DNA of 64,000 nt, from assembly GCF_010548375.1 (NCBI RefSeq), contig NZ_JAAGLY010000018.1:62001-126000 (forward strand), written 5' to 3'. The first letter of the stretch is position 1. Each line of letters opens with the position of its first letter. Both the position numbers and the translations under genes were made by a program. The notes beneath the pieces were generated by a model that made no database searches, had not been told where the DNA came from, and saw only the letters and a program-made list of their open reading frames with translations. Of the stretch, positions 48,271-56,798 are shown in pieces. Source of the stretch: Streptomyces sp. SID13726 (GTDB lineage Bacteria > Actinomycetota > Actinomycetes > Streptomycetales > Streptomycetaceae).

Positions 48271-50451
48271 ATGGGTACCGACGCCCGTGCCTTCCTCAGC
48301 GATCTCGCTCGGGGCCTCGCACCCCGAGCGGATCAATTGGTCGACGTGATATTGGAGCACCTGCGCGACGAGCTTCCCGATGTGTGGCAGTACGAGGACG
48401 TCGCCGCCCAGGCGCCAGTGGGGTTGTCCGAACACGTCGCGGCCAGTCTGGATTTCCTTGAGCGCGGTCTCGATATGGCCGAGGTCAGGACGCCACCAGG
48501 TGCCATCGAGTTCGCCTGCCGGCTCGCTGAGCTCGGGGTGCCGATCAGCCAGCTCCTTCGCGTCCATCGGCTCGTGCACGCGGGTCTGCTTGATCAGCTC
48601 TATGCGGAAATTGCCCGGGTCGCCGGGTCCCAGGAGCTGAGGAACTCGGCGACGGTCACCCTGAGCGCGATGGCCTTCGAGTACGTCGATCGCACGTCGG
48701 AACAGACTGTCGCTGCATACCAGAGTGCGCGCGACCGCTGGCTGCAGCGGCGGCTGCTGGTGATCAACGAGGCCGGGACACGGATCGGGACCACCCTGGA
48801 CATCACCCGCACGGCGCAGGAACTGGCGGACGTGGGTGCCGACCACCTCGCGGACCTCGTCACCGTCGACCTCCTTTCTTCCGCCTTCCAAGAGGAAGGA
48901 ACGTACGCGGTGGACGGTCCTGCGACGCTCCGCCGCACCGCCCAGGCGGTCTCGGACGGCTGTCCGGATCCAGCACCCGGTACAGGGCAGACGCACACCT
49001 ACCCGGAAGGCTCGGAGCCGGCTCGCGTTCTGGCCACCGGACAGCCCCTCCGGCTCCGCGTCACCGCCGACGACGTCCGGCTGGGGAGGTCGGCGGGCCA
49101 TGACCCCGCCCTGGGCGCCTCGGGCCTGCGCTCCATGCTCCTGGTCCCGCTGTGGGCCCGCGGAAGCCCGCTGGGACTCGCACAGTTCGTCCGCCGTCAA
49201 ACGGACCCCTTCGACGACGACGAACTGCTGCTCGCCCAGGAGATCGCCTCCAGAGCAGCGGTGAACATCGACAACGCCCGGCGTTACACCCAGGAGCGCT
49301 CCACCGCCCTCACCCTCCAGCGCAGCCTGCTGCCGCATCACGTGCCAAAGGAGACCTCTGTCGAGACCGCCTCTCGCTACCTGCCCAGCGGGTCAAGAGC
49401 GGGCGTGGGAGGCGACTGGTTCGACGTGATTCCGCTCTCCGGGGCCCGCGTCGCACTCGTCGTGGGCGACGTGATCGGTCACGGCCTGCATGCCGCGGCC
49501 ACCATGGGCCGGCTGCGGACGGCCGTGCGCACCCTGGCGGACATCGACCTGACCCCCGACGAACTGCTGACCCACCTCGACGACGTGGTCATCCGCCTGC
49601 AGCGCGAGGAGGAAGGCGACACGGACGAGATCAGCGCCACCTGCCTGTACGTGATCTACGACCCCGTCTCCCGCACGTGCTCCCTGGCCAGCGCCGGGCA
49701 CCTTCCGCCGGCCGTGGTGACTCCCCCGGCCGCCGTCGGCGACAACAGCCCCGCCTCCCGGGCGGTCGATTTCCCGGAGCTGCCGATCGGCCCGCCTCTG
49801 GGGCTGGGCGGGCTGCCTTTCGAAACCGCCCAGTTCGAACTGCCACCAGACAGTCGACTGGTTCTGTACACCGACGGCCTCATCCAAAGCCGCTCTCGTG
49901 ACGTCGAGCCCGCCCTCGCCCTGCTGCGCGACGTGCTTAGCCGGGCGCCGGCGTCGCTTGAGGAGACCTGCGACGAACTGCTGTCCGCGCTGCTGCCCAG
50001 CCGCCCCTCCGACGACGTCGCCCTCCTTGTGGCACAGACCAGAGCTCTTGACGCCGATCACGTCGCCACGTGGGACCTCCCCAGCGACCCGGCAGTCGTC
50101 TCCAAAGCCCGCCTCCACGCATCCGATCAGCTAACCGCCTGGGGACTGGAAGAACTGGCCTTCACCACCGAACTCGTGGTCAGCGAGCTGGTGACGAACG
50201 CCATCCGCTACGGCAAGAGCCCCATCCAGCTACGGATGATCCTTCAATCCGCTCTGACGTGCGAAGTGTCAGACGCCAGCAGCACGGCCCCGCATCTGCG
50301 CCGCGCCCGGGTCTTCGACGAGGGCGGCCGCGGCCTGCTCCTCGTTGCCCAGCTCACCGAACATTGGGGCACACGGCACAACCGCGAAGGCAAGGTCATC
50401 TGGGCAGAGCAACTGATTCCGGACTCCCCGGACGGATCTCATCTGCTCTGA
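48271..50451 (+). CDS. SpoIIE/RsbU-type PP2C phosphatase with GAF and anti-sigma-type ATPase domains
   Basis: 726 aa from ATG 48271 (GTG 48265 and ATG 48220 are alternatives). Order: an N-terminal RsbR/PucR-like helical sensor (AASLDFLERGLDMAEVR, then LGVPISQLLRVHRLVHAG), a GAF domain (about 165-330), a PPM phosphatase with GVGGDWFDVIPL, VVGDVIGHGLHAA, LYTDGLIQSR and SDDVALLVA (about 345-590), and a C-terminal HATPase_c domain with ELVVSELVTNAIRYG and DEGGRGLLLVAQL (about 600-715). This is a typical streptomycete fusion of phosphatase and kinase-like halves acting in partner-switching control of anti-sigma factors. It is a single gene with no sigma factor gene beside it. Confidence 0.9.
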   Translation: MGTDARAFLSDLARGLAPRADQLVDVILEHLRDELPDVWQYEDVAAQAPVGLSEHVAASLDFLERGLDMAEVRTPPGAIEFACRLAELGVPISQLLRVHRLVHAGLLDQLYAEIARVAGSQELRNSATVTLSAMAFEYVDRTSEQTVAAYQSARDRWLQRRLLVINEAGTRIGTTLDITRTAQELADVGADHLADLVTVDLLSSAFQEEGTYAVDGPATLRRTAQAVSDGCPDPAPGTGQTHTYPEGSEPARVLATGQPLRLRVTADDVRLGRSAGHDPALGASGLRSMLLVPLWARGSPLGLAQFVRRQTDPFDDDELLLAQEIASRAAVNIDNARRYTQERSTALTLQRSLLPHHVPKETSVETASRYLPSGSRAGVGGDWFDVIPLSGARVALVVGDVIGHGLHAAATMGRLRTAVRTLADIDLTPDELLTHLDDVVIRLQREEEGDTDEISATCLYVIYDPVSRTCSLASAGHLPPAVVTPPAAVGDNSPASRAVDFPELPIGPPLGLGGLPFETAQFELPPDSRLVLYTDGLIQSRSRDVEPALALLRDVLSRAPASLEETCDELLSALLPSRPSDDVALLVAQTRALDADHVATWDLPSDPAVVSKARLHASDQLTAWGLEELAFTTELVVSELVTNAIRYGKSPIQLRMILQSALTCEVSDASSTAPHLRRARVFDEGGRGLLLVAQLTEHWGTRHNREGKVIWAEQLIPDSPDGSHLL

Positions 50452-50766
50452 CGTGAGGTTCTGCGCGAGATTCAGGGAGTTCAACGGTCCAAGGTCTGGA
50501 CGGCGCAGCCCGCACGCTGGATCGGGCACGGGCGAACTGCGGTGCAGAGTCATCGTGCGGCAGGGCGACCGGTCGCGATACTCGGTGATTGCGACTTGTG
50601 CGCCGTAGTTCGCCAGAACGTAGGCGAACTCAATGTCCATGGGGCCAGCGCCGACGTACACGATCGCCCCCGGTAGCTCGCGGCTCTGTGCCTCGCAGGT
50701 GACGATGTGCTCGCTGAGTTCGACGCGGGCAGCAGACGCATGATGCTTCGCTCGTGAAGCGAGTGA
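50452..50766. other. 315-bp gap holding an Lpd remnant
   Basis: Besides the dihydrolipoamide dehydrogenase fragment there is no other gene between the phosphatase and the convergent TetR gene. Confidence 0.45.
50575..50735 (-). pseudogene. Dihydrolipoamide dehydrogenase-type flavoprotein fragment
   Basis: The minus strand reads LSEHIVTCEAQSRELPGAIV then YVGAGPMDIEFAYVLANYG and ITEYRDR. This matches the start of the NAD-binding domain of Lpd-type enzymes (LSxxVVTYEEQ, then VVGAGAIGMEFAYVLxNYG, then VEFLDR). The GxGxxG motif is damaged (GAGPMD) and neither end of the gene exists. Confidence 0.7.
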
Positions 50767-51393
50767 TCATGGGGCGCGGTGGTGGGGCGCCAGGATGGTG
50801 CGGATCTGGTCACGGATGTCGGAGAGGACGGCTTCGTCGCTGCGGTGCAAGTACACGGTGGCGGTGGTGCTGATGTGGATGATCGCGGTGATCACCCTCG
50901 CCAGCGTTGCCGCGTCAGCGGTGTCGATGTAGTCGTCGCGGGTGAGTAGGCCGGTGATGCCGTCCTCGAGGCTGGCGGCAAGGGCGAGGCCCATACGCCG
51001 GTAGGGCTCGGCCGGGTCGCCGAAGACCAGCTCGTGCAGGTACGTGCGGCCGTTCTCGATCTGCTCCCTCACGCACGCCACCACGGGACCGATGAGAGCG
51101 ATGACTCCCTCGAGTACACCGCCCCGCCCGGCGGCGGTGTTCGCGGCGGCGAGGCCGTCGTGGATGGCGGCGGCGAACTTCTCGTTCTGCACCATGATCA
51201 GCAACTCCGCCTTCGTGGACGCGTACCGGTACAGGGTGCCGATCGCTACGTCAGCCCGGTCGGCAATCTGCTGCGTCGTGACCCCGCTGACACCGTGTTC
51301 GGCGAACTGCTCACGGGCTGCGGTCATGATGCGCTCACGCTTGTCCTCCTTGGCCCGCTCCCGGCGTCCGATCGGTATGCGACCGCGTCCCAT
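50767..51393 (-). CDS. TetR-family regulator
   Basis: A 208-aa TetR protein: RRERAKEDKRERIMTAAREQ, VTTQQIADRADVAIGTLYRY and STKAELLIMV form the HTH (residues 12-60). A close relative is at 56196 (both have GRTYL in the ligand domain). The ATG at 51393 is preceded by AGGGGAGG. It is divergent from the quinone reductase/hydrolase operon at 51545 and probably controls it; the gap contains a TGAGT-GG-ACTCA palindrome. Confidence 0.88.
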   Translation of the reverse strand: MGRGRIPIGRRERAKEDKRERIMTAAREQFAEHGVSGVTTQQIADRADVAIGTLYRYASTKAELLIMVQNEKFAAAIHDGLAAANTAAGRGGVLEGVIALIGPVVACVREQIENGRTYLHELVFGDPAEPYRRMGLALAASLEDGITGLLTRDDYIDTADAATLARVITAIIHISTTATVYLHRSDEAVLSDIRDQIRTILAPHHRAP

Positions 51394-51419
51394 GGACAAC
51401 CTCCCCTTGCGAAAAATTC

Positions 51420-51431
51420 TGAGTGGACTCA
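51420..51431. promoter_or_regulatory. TGAGT-GG-ACTCA palindrome, candidate operator
   Basis: A perfect palindrome of 12 bp, followed within 10 bp by a second looser copy, TGAG-CTT-ACTC. It lies in the gap between the TetR start at 51393 and the quinone reductase start at 51545. It differs in spacing from the HxlR-type element although the half-sites look alike. Confidence 0.6.
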
Positions 51432-51544
51432 TAATTGAGCTTACTCGGATTCACTGAGCGAGGCGAGACCCCGACTGGTCAGCCGAACTAGCCAATCTGC
51501 CTACAAACACGGCTGACCAGGATGAAGACAAGGAGAGACGCCTC

Positions 51545-52540
51545 ATGAGAGCGTTCGTCGTCGCCAAGTACGGGGCGCCGCTGCAGGTGGCGGACGTTCC
51601 CGAGCCCATCGTCGGAGAGCACGACGTGCTGGTGCGGGTGGAGGCCGCCGGGCTGAACCCGCTGGATGAGAGGATCCGCGCCGGCGAGTTCAAGCAGGTC
51701 CTGCCCTACAAGCTGCCGCTGATCCTGGGCAACGACGTCGCGGGCACCGTCATCGGCGTCGGGACAGGAGTTCGGGGCTTCAAGCCCGGAGATGAGGTCT
51801 ACGCCCGGCCCGGCAAGGACCGCATCGGCACGTTCGCCGAGCGCATCGCCGTCGCGGAGGGCGACGTGGCGCTCAAGCCCGCGTCGATCAGCATGGAAGA
51901 GGCGGGCTCGCTGCCGCTGGTGGCTCTGACGGCGTGGCAGGCGCTGGTGGAGCGCGGGAGGGTGCGGCCGGGGCAGAAGGTTCTCATTCACGCCGGCGCC
52001 GGCGGGGTCGGTTCGATCGCGATCCAGCTCGCCTCGCACCTCGGTGCGAGCGTCGCCACGACCGCCAGCGGTTCCAACGCAGAATTCGTGCGCGCGCTAG
52101 GCGCGGACACGGTGATCGATTACCGCACCCAGGACTTCGAGCAGCTCCTGACCGGCTACGACTTGGTGCTGGACAGCCTCGGCGGGACGAATCTCGAGAA
52201 GTCCCTGCGAGTGCTGGGGCCCGGCGGCAAGACCATCGGGATCGCCGGTCCTCCGGACCCCGCGTTCGCCCGCGAGGCCGGTCTGAACCCGCTGGTGCGC
52301 CTGGCGGTCGCCGGCCTGAGCAGCAAGATCCGCAAGCAGGCGAAGCGGCTCGGCGTGACGTATGAGTTCCTGTCCATGCGCGCCAGCGGCGACCAACTCC
52401 GCCAGATCACCACCCTCGTCGACCAGGGCGTGGTGCGCCCGGTCGTGGGGAAGGTGGCCGGCTTCGACCAGATCCCGCAGGCGCTGCAGTCCCTGTCCCA
52501 GGGCGGCATCCGCGGTAAGGCCGTCATCGGCAACAGCTGA
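51545..52540 (+). CDS. NADP-dependent quinone oxidoreductase-type MDR, copy 2
   Basis: 331 aa, paralogous to the gene at 24274: MRAFVVAKYG, NPLDERIRAGEFKQVLPYK, GNDVAGTVIGVG, HAGAGGVGSIAIQLASHLGA near residue 154, DSLGGTNLEKSL and SSKIRKQAKRLGVTY. No zinc ligands. The start ATG at 51545 has AAGGAGAG in front. The hydrolase gene follows after 49 bp and the next after 34 bp, so it leads a three-gene operon divergent from TetR. Confidence 0.9.
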   Translation: MRAFVVAKYGAPLQVADVPEPIVGEHDVLVRVEAAGLNPLDERIRAGEFKQVLPYKLPLILGNDVAGTVIGVGTGVRGFKPGDEVYARPGKDRIGTFAERIAVAEGDVALKPASISMEEAGSLPLVALTAWQALVERGRVRPGQKVLIHAGAGGVGSIAIQLASHLGASVATTASGSNAEFVRALGADTVIDYRTQDFEQLLTGYDLVLDSLGGTNLEKSLRVLGPGGKTIGIAGPPDPAFAREAGLNPLVRLAVAGLSSKIRKQAKRLGVTYEFLSMRASGDQLRQITTLVDQGVVRPVVGKVAGFDQIPQALQSLSQGGIRGKAVIGNS

Positions 52541-52589
52541 CCCGCCGCGACCGCGACGGGCGATACGAAATACACAAGGAGAATCCATC

Positions 52590-53456
52590 ATGGGCAGCAC
52601 CGACACCCCGAATGAAGCCGTCATCACCTCCTACGCGAAGGCCCCGGCCCGTACCGTCAGCGCCGGTGGCGTCACCTACGCCTACCGCGAGCTGGGCCCG
52701 AAGGGCGGCATCCCCGTCGTCTTCTTCGTCCACCTCGCCGCGACCCTGGACAACTGGGACCCCCGCATCATCGACCCCATCGCGAAGGGCCGTCACGTCA
52801 TCGCCTTCGACCAGCCCGGGGTCGGGGCCTCCACCGGCCGGGTGCCGGACAGTGTCGAGGCGATGGCCGACGACGCCTACGCCTTCGTCAAGGCCCTCGG
52901 GTTCGACAAGATCGACATCTTCTCCTTCTCCCTCGGCGGCATGGTCGCCCAGGCCCTGGTGGTGAAGCATCCCGAACTCGTCCGCAAGCTCGTCCTCACC
53001 GGCACCGGGCCCAAGGGCGGCAAGGACATCGACAAGGTCGCCGGCACCACGTACGCGGACATGCTGCGCGCCGCCCTGACCCGGTCGGACCCCAAGGAGT
53101 TCCTGTTCTTCAACCGCAACGCCGCCGGTAAGCCCGCCGCGCGTGCGTTTGTCGGCCGACTGAAGGAGCGCACCGCCGACCGCGACGCGGAAATCAAGGT
53201 CAAGGCGTTCCAGACGCAGCTGAAGGCGATCAAGAAGTGGGGGCGCTCCGCCCCCGACGACCTGTCGAAGATCACCCAGCCCACTCTGATCGCCAACGGC
53301 GACAACGACCGCATGGTCCCCTCGGTCCTGTCGGAGGATCTGCACCGGCGCATCAAGGACAGCAAGCTGATCATCTATCCCGACTCCGGCCACGGCGGCA
53401 TCTTCCAGTATCACGAAGAGTTCGCCCCCGTCGCGGCCGAGTTCCTCTCCCGATAA
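52590..53456 (+). CDS. Alpha/beta hydrolase, module copy 2
   Basis: 288 aa: VVFFVHLAATLDNWDPRIID, VIAFDQPGVGASTG, nucleophile SFSLGG near residue 115, NGDNDRMVPSVLSED and YPDSGHGGIFQYH. It is the paralog of the genes at 41319 and 60995; the nucleophile elbow reads FSFSLGG, with Ser replacing the usual first Gly. The ATG at 52590 follows AAGGAG. It is the middle gene of the operon after the quinone reductase. Which substrate links the two is unknown. Confidence 0.88.
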   Translation: MGSTDTPNEAVITSYAKAPARTVSAGGVTYAYRELGPKGGIPVVFFVHLAATLDNWDPRIIDPIAKGRHVIAFDQPGVGASTGRVPDSVEAMADDAYAFVKALGFDKIDIFSFSLGGMVAQALVVKHPELVRKLVLTGTGPKGGKDIDKVAGTTYADMLRAALTRSDPKEFLFFNRNAAGKPAARAFVGRLKERTADRDAEIKVKAFQTQLKAIKKWGRSAPDDLSKITQPTLIANGDNDRMVPSVLSEDLHRRIKDSKLIIYPDSGHGGIFQYHEEFAPVAAEFLSR

Positions 53457-53490
53457 CCGCCCTCTGACCAAGGAAGAGCAGGGCAACACC

Positions 53491-54297
53491 ATGAGCACGA
53501 CACCGACCGCTGCACCCCTGGACGTGAAGAAGCACTTCACCTCCTCGATCCTGCTGTGGGTGCGTAACGACCAGCCACGCCAGACAGGCATGGACCACTG
53601 GAAGGGCCCGCACTCAGGGATCATTTCCGCCACTCCGGGCCTGGAGGAGTACCGGCAGATACACCTCGCCGAGGACAACCCGGGCCGGTGGCCTGTCACC
53701 GACGGGGTCCAGACCACGATCCCCGCCGACCGGAAGATCGACGGCGTCGCGGAAGTCACTTTCCAGTCGTCCCTCGCGCCCCTGAAAGGACGCGAGCAGA
53801 CGAAGCTGGCCTACGCCGACGAGATCAACGTGTTCCGCCGCACCCTGCTCTACGCCGGCCCGCCGAACTCCTCCCGCTGGTACGACGTCGCAGGTCCCGG
53901 ACAGACGGCCGGTGCCCGCGCCCTGATCTACCTGCGCCGCAGAGGCGGAGTCCACGCCGGCGAGTTCCGGAAGTTCGTCAACCAGCAGCTCGCTCCCTCG
54001 CTCGCCGGCACCGGAATGCTGAGGGAACTGCGCACGCAGACATTCCTGCCCTGGGTCGAAAAGCTCTGGGACACCCCGGACGTCGCCCACGACAACCCCC
54101 GCGACCAGCACTTCCACGCCTCAGTCAGCCTCGGGTTCGCCGACACCGCGGCACGGGAGGCCTTCTTCACCGGCGACGTGATCGAGGACCTGTCCAGCCA
54201 GCTGGCACCGCAGGTCTCCGCGATCCACGCCTACGACGTGGCCGCCGCCCTCACCTTCGTCAAGAACGGCGAGATCCTCCCGCACTACCAGGAGTGA
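53491..54297 (+). CDS. Uncharacterised 268-aa protein, possible EthD/dimeric alpha-beta barrel
   Basis: I do not recognise the family with certainty. The protein has two similar-looking halves: MDHWKGPHSGIISATPGLEEY early and GVHAGEFRKFVNQQLAP with LRTQTFLPW later. The repeated pattern of a short acid or aromatic motif plus a LEEYRQ-like helix is suggestive of tandem ferredoxin-like (EthD-type) domains. No signal peptide or membrane helix is seen. It is third in the operon with the quinone reductase and hydrolase, 34 bp after the latter, so it likely works on the same compound. Confidence 0.6.
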   Translation: MSTTPTAAPLDVKKHFTSSILLWVRNDQPRQTGMDHWKGPHSGIISATPGLEEYRQIHLAEDNPGRWPVTDGVQTTIPADRKIDGVAEVTFQSSLAPLKGREQTKLAYADEINVFRRTLLYAGPPNSSRWYDVAGPGQTAGARALIYLRRRGGVHAGEFRKFVNQQLAPSLAGTGMLRELRTQTFLPWVEKLWDTPDVAHDNPRDQHFHASVSLGFADTAAREAFFTGDVIEDLSSQLAPQVSAIHAYDVAAALTFVKNGEILPHYQE

Positions 54298-54389
54298 GCA
54301 GCGCAGGGGGAAAACGGGACCGCCGGACCTGCTCACCGATCCGCCCGCCCCAGACTTCCCGGCCGTACGCCCGCCCGCGTCGCCATCTG

Positions 54390-54905
54390 ATAACCATCAC
54401 CGTGGACCCAGACCATGAGCGGGTAAGGCACTGCCCACCAACATCGCGGTCGAATTCGAGCGCTCCGGGGCACAGGCCGAAAGCGCCTTGGCGATCGCTG
54501 GACGAACTGCACCGGAGGGTGCTCGGCGAAGTGCTCGCCGAGCACCGCCGGCCGCGTTGACCGAGCCGAACTCGTCGGGACTGGCACCGCCTGGCCCGAC
54601 AGCCCCGACGGTCTATCTCAGCTGCGCGAACCCATATCACCGCCAGCTTGTCCGATGACAGCACCGCGCTGCTCATCCGCCCTGCCCGCGTGGGCAGACT
54701 GCCGTTCGACACCATCCTGTCCGCCGAGGTACTGATCCACAGCTTCAAGGCCGGCCCGAAGATGTGCCTGATGGCCACCGGACTGCGCACCGCATACGTT
54801 CCGCGCCCGCTGGAATCAGGCCTCGCCCCCAGCGCGGGACTGGATCGGTCCCGCCGCCACCGACATCCCTGACCCGATCCGCCAACTCGCTCATAGCGGC
54901 TGGTT
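54390..54905 (+). pseudogene. Type II haloacid dehalogenase pseudogene
   Basis: Pieces match the intact gene at 6936 in order: WRSLDELHRRVLGEVLAEH (intact WTNLDDLHRASLDELL), WPDSPDGLSQL (WPDSVPGLEQL), SLSDDSTALLI with GRLPFDTILSAEV (SLSNGNVALLV with GRLPWDTVLSAEL), then ATGLRTAYVPRPLESG (ACGLRTAYVHRPQEYG). The frames change between pieces, and the motif III/IV block from GDPEVYLGAARLL to DDLAAAR is deleted. The N-terminal motif I region is missing. Inactive. Confidence 0.8.
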
Positions 54906-54959
54906 CGACGCCGTCAGGCCGATTTTTGAATCGCGGACGATGAAAATTCGTCGCCGCTT

Positions 54960-55050
54960 TTCCGATGTATGTCCTCATCGGAGTAGGCGAGGATCCCTGC
55001 CTTCGAGACCGGCACTCCGGCATTGTTGACCAGTGCGGCCACGCCACCAC
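54960..55050 (-). pseudogene. SDR gene fragment
   Basis: The minus strand reads VAALVNNAGVPVSKAGILAY then SDEDIHR, the conserved NNAG region of a short-chain dehydrogenase. No cofactor motif or active-site tyrosine segment can be joined in frame. Confidence 0.5.
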
Positions 55051-55316
55051 TGCGTGATGACCAACGCCGATTCCACGCGTCTGCTGTCGCGTCGGCACTG
55101 AAATGACAAGGCCGCCCTTCGACGCGGAGGTACCGCCGTCGGCCTCAACCACGACGGCGCCGCGCTGCTGATCGGGCTGCTGCCGGGTCGACCGCCGTAT
55201 CGTGGCGGCTCAACGACTACGCCGGTGCACGCCTCCTCGACACCAGTCAGCCGTTCGAGCGCCATGGATCATGGGGTCCCGGCGTGAAGAGATCACGTCG
55301 GGACCGAAGAACAGGC

Positions 55317-56030
55317 TCAGGCGTTGGTGGTGCTCAGGTCCGGGTAAAGCGCCTCGACCGGGCCGCTGAGAGCCGCCTTGACCTGCGCGGTCAACTCGTC
55401 GGCCAGGACCTCGTATTCGCCGGCCTCGACAGCGTCGTAGACCCTCGCCACAAGCTGGGCCGGCAGCATCTTGGGTCCGTCAGCGTGCGCAGCCATGCGG
55501 GTGTCGACGTAGCCCATGTGCACACCCGTCACGTGGACGCCCTTGGGCGCGAGCTCGATGCGCAATGAGTTGGTGGCCGACCACAGCGCAGCCTTGGACG
55601 CGCTGTAGATACCGCCGAAGGCGTACCAGCTGGCAACGGAGTGCACGTCGACGAGGACTGACTCCGGCTTGTCAGCGAGGATCGGTGCGAAGGCGCGGGC
55701 GAGGAAGACGGGTCCGAAAAAGTTCGTCTCCATGTTCGCCCGGATGTCCGCCTCGGTAACGTCCAGCAGGCTCGCGCTCGGCGGGTTCGCGCCCGCGTTG
55801 TTGATGAGCACGGTGACATCCGCCGCGGCGGTAACGGCTGCGTCGATCGACGCGCGGTCGGTGACATCGAGAGTCAGGGGGACGATGCGTTCATCGTCCC
55901 AGGCGCGGGGGGAGCGGGCGGTGGCGTAGACCTTGGCGGCGCCGCGGGCCAGGGCGTCGTGGACGAAGTGGGTGCCGATGCCGCCGTTGGCACCGGTCAC
56001 GAGGACGACTGCTCCATTGAGGGAGGGCAT
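55317..56030 (-). CDS. SDR-family oxidoreductase
   Basis: A 237-aa SDR from ATG 56030: VVLVTGANGGIGTHFV, ATARSPR after beta-2 (NADP-like), LDVTDRAS, INNAGANPP near residue 80, and the active-site YSASK near residue 140. VTGVHMGYVDTRM and EVLADELTAQVKAALSGPVE closely parallel the SDR at 3196 (LHVGYMDTDM, EILADNAARQAQAALSGGVS), so these are paralogs. It is divergent from the TetR gene at 56196, which probably controls it. Confidence 0.9.
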   Translation of the reverse strand: MPSLNGAVVLVTGANGGIGTHFVHDALARGAAKVYATARSPRAWDDERIVPLTLDVTDRASIDAAVTAAADVTVLINNAGANPPSASLLDVTEADIRANMETNFFGPVFLARAFAPILADKPESVLVDVHSVASWYAFGGIYSASKAALWSATNSLRIELAPKGVHVTGVHMGYVDTRMAAHADGPKMLPAQLVARVYDAVEAGEYEVLADELTAQVKAALSGPVEALYPDLSTTNA

Positions 56031-56144
56031 TGGTGTTCCTTCTTTCAAGGGCCGTAAAGCGCGTGGCTGCGCGTAGAGGGAGCCAACGGCTCCTTGCCTC
56101 GCCGTGGGAGAATGAGCGGAGCCACATTCGAGCCCACGCGTTAA

Positions 56145-56172
56145 TGACTGAAACCATAACTGAGCGCAGTCA
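56145..56172. promoter_or_regulatory. Inverted repeat between SDR and TetR genes
   Basis: TGACTG (56145-56150) and CAGTCA (56167-56172) form spaced inverted arms; a further CTGA/TCAG symmetry lies within. The element sits 24 bp before the TetR start and in the divergent gap of 165 bp. Confidence 0.55.
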
Positions 56173-56195
56173 GATTCTACCCGAAGGACACCGTC

Positions 56196-56798
56196 ATGCC
56201 TGTCGCCTCCCAGCCGGTCGGACGGCGCGAGCGGAACAAGCAGGACAAGCTCGACCGCATCATCGCTGCAGCCAGCGAGCTGTTCGCCGATCGCGGCATC
56301 GACGACGTCACAACCCAGGAGATCGCCGACAAGGCTGACATCGGCACCGGGACGCTTTTTCTTTACGCCAAGACCAAGGGCGAGCTTCTCCTGCTTGTGC
56401 AGAACACCAAATACGCCGAAGCGCTCGAGCAGGGTCGGGCAGACGCCGAGAGCACCCCAGGCGTGTTGGACGCGGTGCTGGCAATCGCCCGGCCGCTCGT
56501 GGAATGCAACCGCACCCAGATCGACAACGGACGCACCTACCTGCGAGAGATGGCCTTCGGCAACCCCGAAGAGCCGCGGCACGGCGAAGCACTCGCCATT
56601 GTCGCGCAGACCGAGGAGGCCATCGCCGCCGTAATACGCCGAGACGAGCGGGTCACCGAGGGCGATGCCGCGACGCTGGCACACATCGTGTCCGCCGTGA
56701 TGTTCCTCAGCATGGCAGCGAGCCCAAACATCACCTTGAGCGTCCAGGAGCTCATGCACGAAATCCGAGGGCAGGTTGCCGTCCTACTGCCTCGCTGA
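56196..56798 (+). CDS. TetR-family regulator
   Basis: A 200-aa TetR protein related to the one at 50767: RRERNKQDKLDRIIAAASEL, VTTQEIADKADIGTGTLFLY and KTKGELLLLVQ (HTH, residues 9-60), then QIDNGRTYLREMAFGNPEE in the ligand domain. The ATG at 56196 has GAAGGA upstream. Divergent from the SDR at 55317, its probable target. With the pair at 50767/51545 it shows that the same regulator type was combined with different reductases. Confidence 0.88.
   Translation: MPVASQPVGRRERNKQDKLDRIIAAASELFADRGIDDVTTQEIADKADIGTGTLFLYAKTKGELLLLVQNTKYAEALEQGRADAESTPGVLDAVLAIARPLVECNRTQIDNGRTYLREMAFGNPEEPRHGEALAIVAQTEEAIAAVIRRDERVTEGDAATLAHIVSAVMFLSMAASPNITLSVQELMHEIRGQVAVLLPR

Larger units (their letters stand above)
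54298..55316. other. 1-kb degenerate region with two gene remnants
   Basis: Holds the broken HAD gene at 54390 and an SDR fragment at 54960. No intact gene is found between the operon end and the SDR at 55317. Confidence 0.5.
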
